From positions 363,984,779-364,048,778 of the forward strand of contig OX336393.1 of NCBI GenBank assembly GCA_946902985.2: DNA of 64,000 nucleotides, given 5' to 3'. This stretch comes from Meconema thalassinum (taxonomy: Eukaryota > Arthropoda > Insecta > Orthoptera > Tettigoniidae). Below are positions 56,641 to 64,000 of the stretch, one piece after another. The translations under genes and the position numbers were made by a program. How positions within the stretch are numbered: the first letter of the stretch is position 1; each line of letters starts with the position of its first letter. The notes under the pieces are model-generated. The model had not been told where the DNA came from, made no database searches, and worked only from the letters and a program-made list of their open reading frames with translations.

Positions 56641-57588
56641 TAATTAATTCAAGGGAAGATTGATGGCATTTTAATAATTAGGGGTTCAGTCCGTAGAATA
56701 ATATCCTGGCTAAAAAACTTACGCCAGTTATTTGAACTGAGCACATTGTCACTGCCATTGACAAACAGCAGATCATGCCACTGTTTGCCAATGGTTTTGG
56801 AGGATGAGACACTTAAAGAACAACAATACGGTAGCGTAAATTCAAAGTAATGCAGCTGAAGGTTTTGTCACGTTGGTCACCCATAATCCCTAGGTTATGA
56901 ATTGAGTGTCAGTCATCCTTGGATACACGCAGTCGTGTGCGTCCACTCGCGAGGTTAGTTCTTATTTTGTTTGGGCCACCGCATTTCCTAATTTCACCTT
57001 CCCATTGCAGTGGTGTATCGTGATTGAACTCAGTTGGCACCGCTGCTGGCTCTTTATTTGAGCAACATCCTGGTTGCCAAATACAAACTCACGCACATAC
57101 ATAAACGAGTGGGATTGTGACGTTGTAGGCCTAATAAATTTATCAGCTGAGTGTGTAATTTCAGGAAAAACAAATATTACGGCAAAGGTCAGTGTCCACA
57201 CAAAAGGGTTAAAATATTAAAACGGGCTTATTTACAGGGGCCTAATGAAATTATTTAGGGTCATTTCGCATAAACGATCTAAATTACACGATCGAGCAGG
57301 TAGAAAATGATATACAACACTTCATATTTGTTCAGTTTTTCATATTTAACTCAAACCACCGAGAGTGGTCTAGTTTAATAGCTCTCCATCCAGACAGCGC
57401 TGTTATTTTTATTGTTGTTGTTGATTCATTTGGAAGCTTTGCGATATAGTGCAGTCCCGATTATCCGAAATCCGAATAAACAGAACGTCTGGATTAACCG
57501 AAACGAGATACGAAAAAGAAAGAAATTGTTGTTGTTATTATTTGTTAATATTGGAGTATTATAGGAGTAAGTTCTTTGGCATATTGAT
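56641..57588. other. unassigned stretch
   Basis: Nothing recognised; a TTGTTG tract at 57411-57424. Minus frame 56962-57201 lacks motifs. Confidence 0.45.
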
Positions 57589-58374
57589 GTTTTTTTCATT
57601 TTATGAAAAAAAAAATAGGCTTATAAGATTACCATTTGTCCGAGTGTGTGTGAGTGTGTGAGTACCCCCCCCCCCAAATAACTTCTAAACGGCTGGAGCG
57701 ATATCAATGAAACTCGGTAGGGTCATAGTACTATTATGGCCAACCCCGACCGTGCCTTTCAAATTTTATTACGTCTCACCCATCCAACATGGCGGCTGTG
57801 CAAAATATTTCACCGGCATTCTATATCTCCGAAACTATTACTGATATCATCTGAAATTTTGTGCGGTATTTAAGGGTACTACTAGAAGTTCAACTAAGGG
57901 ACTTTCAAAAATCTGTAAAATTCAAAAAGAACATGGCGGCCAAGAGAATGTGAAACATTTTAATAGACTTTTCTCGCGATTTAACCATCTGAGCGCACTT
58001 TGGTACAATACATATTTATACACATTGTAATGCAGTGGCATCTAATTTAGTTCAATTGTTTACATAACCTCAAAATGGCGGCTATACGAAATATTTCATC
58101 GGCATTCTATTTCTCCGAAACTATTGCTGATATCACCCTGAAATTTTGTACGATGATAAAGGGCACTAACTTACTCAAAGTTTATCTATGACACTTTCAA
58201 AACCCTGTTTATCTAAAAATCTAACATGACGACCAACCGAAATATTTGGACTATTCTTAATATCTACGAATCTATTACAGCAATCATACTGACATTTTGT
58301 ATGTTGATAGAGGCAATTAACATAAGTTGGATATAAGGAAATAGGCTGTATAATTCTTCACAGAACTACTTTTT
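57589..58374 (+). mobile_element. HINE-B element, short, ends decayed
   Basis: The 5' hairpin is reduced to T- and A-runs before ATAGGCTTATAAGATTACC; GT repeats and a C-run (57665-57676) follow. Units carry ATCCAACATGGCGGCTG. The 3' end is GAAATAGGCTGTATAATTC then TTCACAGAACTACTT. About half the length of the other HINE-B copies. Confidence 0.8.
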
Positions 58375-58385
58375 TTTTGTCGTGT

Positions 58386-58668
58386 GGCCTCCTGAGAGGC
58401 CGAGTGCAGGTCTTTCTAGTCAACGTGCGTGCTGGAATGAGAATTTAAATGAATGAATAAAACTGGGCTAGGATTTGGAAGGAAACGGTCGTGGCCTGCC
58501 AGAAGGTACCATTCCAGCATTTGCCTGGAGTTGAAAATGGGGAAACTATGGGAAACCATTTCAAGCACAGCTGACGGTGGGGCTCGAACCCACGTCTACC
58601 GAGTCAGCAGAGAGCTTGGCCTCATGGCCTATCGCTGCGCTTTACCGAGCGTAGCTACCACTGTCGGT
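58386..58668 (-). mobile_element. tRNA-derived SINE family S3 (reversed)
   Basis: Starts GTGGCCTCCTGAGAGGCC and ends CTACCACTGTCGG. The B box reads GTGGGTTCGAGCCCCACC on the minus strand. Same two ends as 49262-49565. Confidence 0.75.
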
Positions 58669-58689
58669 AGTATTGGAATAAAGTATACG

Positions 58690-58965
58690 GATAGCAGCAA
58701 ATTGAACTCCAGATTAAAGATAGAAAGTGGCGCTGGATTGGCCACACTCTGAGGAACCTATTGGAGCCATCGAAAAGGCATCACTGGATTGAAACACACG
58801 AGGGGCCCGAAATTGTGGTCGCTCAAAGAGGGCATGGAGAAGGACAGTTGAGGAGGAGTGTCTAGGATTGGGAAGGACATGGAGTGAGGATGGCCTGCAA
58901 CAGGACCCGATGGAAATGTTTCACGGAAGCCCTATGCTCCAGGAGGAGCAACAGGAACTAAGTCA
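58690..58965 (+). pseudogene. fragment of the 25.8-kb RTE family
   Basis: Plus frame: IKDRKWRWIGHTLR and GAIEKASLDWN, then NCGRSKRAWRRTVEEE in a second frame, matching the C-terminus of the element at 25767-29066. About 275 bp of a 5'-truncated, frameshifted copy. Confidence 0.8.
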
Positions 58966-59095
58966 AGTAAATCATAGGGATAGGAGGGTGATCTTCGATC
59001 TGTACAGAAACCAGACTGTAGCTATTTGAGCCGAACGACATAAGAGAGAAGCTGGTATTCAGAAAGTTGTAAGGCAGAGCTGCAACTTATCACCC

Positions 59096-59815
59096 TTACT
59101 AATCAATCTACTTCTTATGTCGTTTAGGCTGACTGTGGACCACGTTAATTTGATTTCAGCTTCTGGATCTTTATTTTTGCCCAATACCCCTCCATTCTAT
59201 CGCTCTGCATTCTCCTCCTTTCTTCAGTCCATGGTGCCTGGATCCGTGATGTAGGATGACTCTTTAACCCCGCGAAATTCTTAATTTTGACTTTGTATGC
59301 TTCCCTTTTGCTGACTTCAGCTTCATATGTTGCCATTTCTTCAAGGTCCTTATTCACCTCCTGATATCAGCGAGCTGTGGTTTTCCTGGTCGCAAAGAAT
59401 TTCATTATCCGGTTGGTTAATCAAACAGGGTCAATTCTGTATACATGTCCAAAGAACTTTCTTTTCCGAATGGTGACTGAGATTATATCGAAACTGAGGT
59501 ATAATTCTTGGTTCCCTTTTTTTTAGGTCCAAGTATCTTCCTAAGAATATTTCTCTCTATTAGCTCCAACTTTTTGATCATTCCTTTCTTTGTCAGACAC
59601 AAACATTCAGCTGTATATATGGCTTCCGGACGAATCACTGTGTCTCAGTTTTGTGTTGATCTAGATGGTCTTCTGTTGTTAGTGTTCCAGGTTAATTTGT
59701 ATGCCAAATTTAACTTGTTAATTCTCGATGTCATTACCTCTTTTCCTGATAAGTTGTTCTCTATCCTTTCTCCCAAGTACTTAAATTTCTCCACTTTGAA
59801 TAAGCAATGAAGGAA
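59096..59815 (-). pseudogene. LINE family L-a, C-terminal fragment
   Basis: On the minus strand: VEKFKYLGERI, LNLAYKLTWN, a VIRPEAIYTAECLCL and ERNILRKILGPK region around 59500-59640, then WTEERRRMQSDRMEGYWAK. The 3' UTR has AACGTGGTCCACAGTCAGCC. Several frames are needed. The catalytic FADD is not included. Confidence 0.75.
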
Positions 59816-60089
59816 ATTAGAGTAAAAAAATAAGTAGGAATAAAGATTAAAGGAGAAAACAATTTCAACACTGATATTTGCGCCATAATAATCTTTCCAA
59901 GTACTGGAATACGACAGATTCCGCACGGGGATTCCTATCACGATGTTGCAAAGCTCCTGAATGAATTTTTCTATCTTTAGTCCCAGTTCACAGGACTGGG
60001 TCCCGATTATGAAAATAAATGGATTGGCTTCAGTTCCATTTACTAAATTGAACAGGCCTATATCGTTGAAACCATTGAAATTCATTATT

Positions 60090-60597
60090 GTTATACTGTA
60101 CTATGACAGTGCTCATTTATTGTCCTCTTCTACGTGGAATGTTCGTACGGGCTGATCGAAAGTAGTTTCCATTCGCCTCCGCACCGCGTGGGATTGTTTC
60201 ATGTTAAGTTGGGAATACAGGACGGTACGTACCGGGAAGGTAATAACATTAGAATAGAGATTAGATTGAGTATTATGGAAATGCTGGGCGGGGCGCAAGA
60301 CAGATTGCCCGTACCGTCGCGTCGCTTTGCTGACTTCTTGCAGATGCCGGGCTGCCTGATTCATGGCCTCCTGTCAGCAGCAGTCAGCGCTGATTGCGTC
60401 CTGATGGGACACCGCGACGCTCTCCCTCTCTCCACCACCTCTTCAGTACATTGTTCCCCTGGCTACGCTCAGGAAAGGAAGTAAATATACTGCAATACAC
60501 TTTCTTTTTTATGGATCAGCGGTCTTCAATCTAAAGCAAACACTCCGCCGAGCTATGTTGTTGTTGTAGTTGGTTGTAAATGAGAACATCACAACAT
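60090..60597. other. unassigned, GC-richer stretch
   Basis: 60290-60440 is unusually GC-rich for the window and has open frames on both strands (60134-60484 plus, 60113-60364 minus) without motifs I know. A TTGTTGTTGTAG tract lies near 60560. Confidence 0.4.
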
Positions 60598-60752
60598 AAT
60601 AATTAATTAAGAAGCTCCGCCATCAATACAAATTATATTCAAATTAGTACATGTTTCGATCCAAACAATGAACCTTCTTCAGCAAATTAGAATCAAACCT
60701 TAAGAAACTAATCTAATAAATCTGTTGAGAAATGAAATTAACTAAAATATAT
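60598..60752. repeat. large inverted repeat, left arm (outer part)
   Basis: Inverted with respect to 63611-63768: CCGCCATCAATACAAATTAT.., CTTCTTCAGCAAATTAGAATC, ATTAACTAAAATAT. The arm continues at 61089-61125 (ATACAGGATGAAATGAA) after an inserted S2 SINE. Confidence 0.82.
60637..60693 (-). ncRNA. hammerhead-ribozyme-like fold (candidate)
   Basis: On the minus strand: ATTCTAATTTG, CTGAAGA (60682-60676, fits CUGANGA), a stem-loop GGTTC-ATTGTTT-GGATC with two G-U pairs, GAAA (60657-60654), CATG, TA, then CTAATTTGAAT. The outer strands pair at 9 of 11 positions (stem I). ACATGT around the cleavage side is palindromic and could form stem III between two molecules. One unpaired A between CUGAAGA and stem II departs from the consensus. 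Its partner in the right arm keeps the core but not stem I. Confidence 0.3.
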
Positions 60753-61088
60753 GAAAATGAAAATCCTCAGCCTGCTTCCAGTCTCCGACCGAGTCAGGAA
60801 TGGAATGAATGGAGCCCCTATCTAGCGGCGAGGATATGAACTGTGCCGGCTGCCGAGGCCTGACGCACTGCTCTGGGGCAATGATTAAATGAATGACAGA
60901 TCAAATGAAATGATAGTGGAGAGTGTTGCTGGAATGAAATTTTGACAGGGAAAACCGGAGTACCCGGAGAAAAACCTGTCTGCCTCCGTTTTGTCCAGCA
61001 CAGATCTCACATGGAGTGGCCGGGATTTGAACCACGGACCCAGCAGTGAGAGGCCGGCGTGCTGCCGCCTAAGCCAAGGAGGCTTCAC
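60753..61088 (-). mobile_element. S2 SINE with 13-bp target duplication
   Basis: Full-length S2, minus strand, B-box GTGGTTCAAATCCCGG near 61030. AACTAAAATATAT is present on both sides (60740-60752 and 61089-61101). Confidence 0.9.
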
Positions 61089-61244
61089 AACTAAAATATA
61101 TACAGGATGAAATGAATAAACTGGAAAACAACGAATAAGAACGATGAAAATATAAACTAAAATAGAAGGGGTGTTCAAATGAAAAGGTACGAAACGATAC
61201 TGTGGGTACAATATGTTTGTTATTCAAAGGTAATCATCAAAGGC

Positions 61245-61625
61245 CTGTACACAGGTGTCACATTGCTTCACTAGCCGCAGGCTTCCCTGTTCCCAGAAAT
61301 CTTGTGGTTGTGACAGGAGCCAGTCCTGTACGATGTCCTTCAGTTCGTCGTCCGATTGGAAACGTTTTCCCTTGAGATGTTTTTTAACGGACGAAACAGA
61401 TGGAAGTCGCAGTGTGACAAGTCCGGGTTGTAGGGCGGATGCTCAAGTTTCTCCCACTTGAACGTGGCCAATACACCCTGTGTGACGATACAGACGTGTG
61501 GGCGAGTGTTGTCATGGAGCAGAAACACTCCCTTCGTGAGCAGTCCAGGCCGTCTGTTCTTGATGGACTTGCGTAGGCTACGGAGTGTCGCACAATACAC
61601 GTCACTGTTAATGGTTCGTCTCCAG
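61245..61625 (-). pseudogene. mariner transposase, C-terminal half
   Basis: The minus strand reads RRTINSDVYCATLRSLRKS, GVFLLHDNTRPH (second catalytic Asp), KWEKLEHPPYNPDLSHCDFH (D of the D,D34D type), then after a frameshift in an A-run KGKRFQSDDELKDIV, DWLLSQPQDFWEQG and CDTCVQAFDDYL at the end. The DNA-binding N-terminal half is absent. DDE transposase of the Tc1/mariner superfamily, dead. Confidence 0.85.
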
Positions 61626-61807
61626 GGAAAACGTTTCCAATAGGACGACGAACTAAAGGACACCATATAGGATTGTCTCCTGTCACAACCACAATACTTC
61701 TGGGAACAGGGAAGCCTGTGGCTAGTGAAGCAAAGGGCACCTGTGCACAGGCCTGTGATTACTTTTGAGTAACGAATAATTGTACCCACAGTATCGTTTA
61801 GTACTTT
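61613..61807 (+). repeat. inverted second copy of the mariner C-terminal region
   Basis: The plus strand translates as LQGKRFQ, stop, DDELKDTI, stop, DCLLSQPQYFWEQGSLW: the same C-terminal segment as 61245-61390 but on the opposite strand and with stops. It gives the element long internal inverted arms. Confidence 0.85.
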
Positions 61808-62494
61808 ATGTTCGACCCTCACTATTACGTGTCAGAAAACTGTATCATAATGATGGTCATTATAACACTGTTTTCCATTATGATACAGTTTCTCCAGCCA
61901 ATCAGAGCTCGTTCATTGACCAATTAGGTAACGATACCTTCGCGCATGCGCTCAAAATCCAACATGTTGGACATAAACACAACATCGAACTATAATAAAT
62001 TACCGACATGGAATACGCCCCGTCCATATGTTCGCGTAAATAAACTGGCGAATATGAGACAAGCAATAGCACTGTACCTTAAAATCACCAACGCTAATTT
62101 CTGCACAGCGCATTGTCTTCAAATGACACCGGTGACAATATTACTGAGGGACGGCTGATGTAAACATATGGCTGCATATGGCATTGCAAGCACACAGAGC
62201 GCATGCGTCGGTCGTTCAAAGATCTTGAAAGACAGAGATATAACACCCAACGCTCGCTCTGCGATCACAAAATTCAAGTACCGTAGCTGACTCTCAACAG
62301 ATGTTTATGAATATTTATGTTAAAACATATAATAAAGTTATAATTATCGTCGAACATAAACAGTCGTATGCAACTCGCCTATAATGGTAATTAAGACACT
62401 CGTATGGAAATTATAAAACTCGCATACGCTCGTTTTATAAAAATACTCTTGTCTTAATTATAGCCATTATAGGCTCATTGCATAATGTACTATT
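61808..62494 (+). mobile_element. palindromic two-hairpin element, tandem copy 1
   Basis: 687 bp from ATGTTCGACC to ATGTACTATT. Hairpin 1: AAACTGTATCATAATG at 61837-61852 and its perfect complement at 61876-61891. Then CCAATCAGAGCTC, CGCATGCGC and TTCGCGTAAATAAACTGG, and the large palindrome (about 62369-62483). No coding capacity. It abuts copy 2 with no intervening base. Confidence 0.85.
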
Positions 62495-63144
62495 ATGTTC
62501 GACCCTGACAATTATTTGTCTGAAAACTGCATCATAATGATGGTCATTATATCACTATTTTTCATTATGAAACAGTTTCTCCCACCAATCACAGCTCAAG
62601 AAACAGTTGTTTGACCAATTAGATAAGGATACCTTCGCGCATGCGCTCAAAATCCAACATGTCTGTATAAATTACCGAAAGTGCACCGTCCATATGTTCG
62701 CGTAAATAAACTGGTGAATATGAGACAAGAAATAGCACTGTACCTTAATATCTCCAAATCCAATTTCTACACAGCGCGTTGTTTTAAAACGCATTCGGTG
62801 ACATTTTTACTGAATACTGGTGCTCAATCTGCACATATGGCATTGAAGCACACACAGCGCATGTGTCGGTCGGTCAGAGAGCTTGGAAAACAAGAGATAT
62901 ACTACCCACCGCAGAACCCGATCACAAAATGCTAGTGACAATCTCAACAGATATTTACGAATATTTATGTTAAAACATATAATAAAGTTATAATTATCGT
63001 CGAACATAAACAATCGTATGCAACTCGCCTATAATGGTAATTAAGACACTCGTATGGAAATAATAAAACTCGCATACGCTCGTTTTATAAAGATACTCGT
63101 GTCTTAATTATAGCCATTATAGGCTTGTTGCATAATGTACTATT
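62495..63144 (+). mobile_element. palindromic two-hairpin element, tandem copy 2
   Basis: 650 bp, same order as copy 1 with scattered substitutions and small deletions. Hairpin 1 is imperfect (AAACTGCATCATAATG and CATTATGAAACAGTTT). The palindrome lies at about 63019-63133. It ends in ATGTACTATT, directly followed by the last bases of the mariner terminal repeat. Confidence 0.85.
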
Positions 63145-63327
63145 TTCATTTGAACACCCCTCATATTTACACCAGCATTAAAATAAGATGTGAAATAATA
63201 TAATCAGTTTGAAATAAAATAAAAAAATAAAATTTGATATCCTTACAAATAATTTGGTGAAACATAGGTTCTAAATATTTAAATATACTTTTCAAAAACA
63301 CTCTTCTTCATTTTTCATCCTGTACAT

Positions 63328-63605
63328 CAGGCTGTTCCAGCCGAGTAACTCGCCCGTGAGCAGCGGAGTACTCGCCGCCTTACGTGAGTAAACCTGCAAC
63401 ATGCAATACAGCTCTGCTGTGGGGAGCTGCCGTCACTTCGCTGTGGATACATCATGACTGGCAGCCAGCGCATGGTCTTGTGCTATAACCTTCGCCCAGT
63501 GACGTATTGGCTATTACCCCCAGTCCCTCTCCAACCGTGCTCCGAGGTTCACTGCTGAGTACTCGCTTGTACGCATACTCAAACTCATGGATTTGGAACA
63601 GCCTG
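63328..63605. mobile_element. hAT-type MITE with 8-bp target duplication
   Basis: 278 bp with terminal inverted repeats CAGGCTGTTCCA and TGGAACAGCCTG. Perfect 8-bp duplication CTGTACAT at 63320-63327 and 63606-63613, the size made by hAT transposases. Subterminal GAGTACTCG-like repeats occur in both orientations. GC-richer than its surroundings; no coding capacity. Confidence 0.9.
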
Positions 63606-63610
63606 CTGTA

Positions 63611-63768
63611 CATATTTTAGTTAATTTTATTTCTCAACAGTTTTATTAGATTAGATTAGTTTCTTACGGATTGATTCTAATGTTGCTGAAGAAAGTCCCA
63701 TTGTCGCTTCGAAACATGTCTACTAATTTCAATACAAGTTGTATTGATTGGCGGAGGATTTTAATTAT
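63611..63768. repeat. large inverted repeat, right arm
   Basis: Inverted partner of 60598-60752; the arm continues leftward at 63305-63327, across the MITE. It contains the second CTGAAGA..GAAACATGTC motif (63684-63720, plus strand). Confidence 0.82.
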
Positions 63769-64000
63769 CAATACGGCAATTTTCTTTCATTTTCATATAA
63801 TGGTAAATGTTTTGGCTTTTACATCACAACTTAAACATACACATTTGTTCCAGCATAATCACGGCAAGGGAATGCTTAATTCTAGCATAATGATGGTAAG
63901 GGAATGCTCCAAGTCTTGAGATCCCTGCACTGATTGTGGTTTTACAGTGGGCTTTTCTACACATCCTCCAAGCAAGAATCGGGATGGTATCTTATTTCTT
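63769..64000. other. unassigned window end
   Basis: AT-rich, with a short direct repeat CATAATNANGGNAAGGGAATG (63857-63877 and 63888-63907). Nothing else recognised. Confidence 0.4.

Larger units (their letters stand above)
61165..63163 (-). mobile_element. rearranged mariner-like element
   Basis: Terminal repeats GGGGTGTTCAAATG at the left and its complement at 63145-63160, with TA dinucleotides just outside (61163-61164, 63164-63165). About 196 bp at the left (61185-61380) recur inverted at 61613-61800; both encode the transposase C-terminus. The right terminal repeat is interrupted by 61808-63144. Without that insertion the element is only about 660 bp, half the usual 1.3 kb. Confidence 0.8.

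Overview
This is eukaryotic, almost certainly insect, nuclear DNA made nearly entirely of transposable elements and their wreckage. I found no convincing host protein-coding gene, rRNA gene, CRISPR array or prokaryotic operon. Dense tRNA-derived SINEs, RTE-clade LINEs, mariner/Tc1 elements, a hAT MITE and DINE-1-like rolling-circle elements suggest an arthropod with a large genome. An RTE 3' end with an AAC/GTT tail of a type I associate with grasshoppers and crickets makes a polyneopteran insect (Orthoptera or a relative) my best guess; that placement is inference.

The most distinctive layer is a set of non-autonomous elements in three sequence families, here called HINE-A, -B and -C. All share one terminal design: a 5' end AGCCTAYTTTY folding into a hairpin, the word TTATGAGATC, a GT/GTCT microsatellite, a C-run, internal units of about 290 bp in tandem, an inverted copy of the 5' end, and a short 3' hairpin with a six-base loop followed by TTGT. 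All eight copies with both ends lie between T and T without a target duplication. This is the architecture of Helentron-associated elements (DINE-1/HINE), although no Rep/helicase protein is encoded here.

Layout. 0-3 kb: HINE-A nested in HINE-B beside a SINE. 3-10 kb: LINE fragments and several SINE families. 10-16 kb: HINE-C, a palindromic element, SINEs, HINE-A. 16-19 kb: RTE remnants. 20-25 kb: HINE-B and HINE-A, with one SINE inserted in another. 25.6-29.3 kb: a nearly full-length RTE retrotransposon (EN+RT in one frame, four TAG stops) inserted in a SINE and bounded by a 189-bp target duplication. 31-35 kb: mariner and Tc1-like wrecks. 36-38 kb: the least repetitive tract. 39-44 kb: HINE-B, HINE-C and a SINE. 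46-47 kb: a BovB-like RTE split by a SINE. 49.8-51 kb: HINE-C with three tandem units. 52 kb: a large T-rich/A-rich foldback. 53.9-55.4 kb: a palindromic element and an inverted repeat. 56-60 kb: HINE-B and LINE pieces. 60.6-63.8 kb: a nest in which a large inverted repeat encloses a SINE, a rearranged mariner, two head-to-tail palindromic elements lodged in the mariner's terminal repeat, and a hAT MITE.

Nothing here forms a host pathway. The elements relate through parasitism and nesting: SINEs presumably borrow LINE machinery, the HINEs presumably depend on a Helentron elsewhere, and the MITE and mariner remnants depended on transposases not intact here. Family assignments were made by reading, without database searches, and element borders are approximate unless a target duplication is given.
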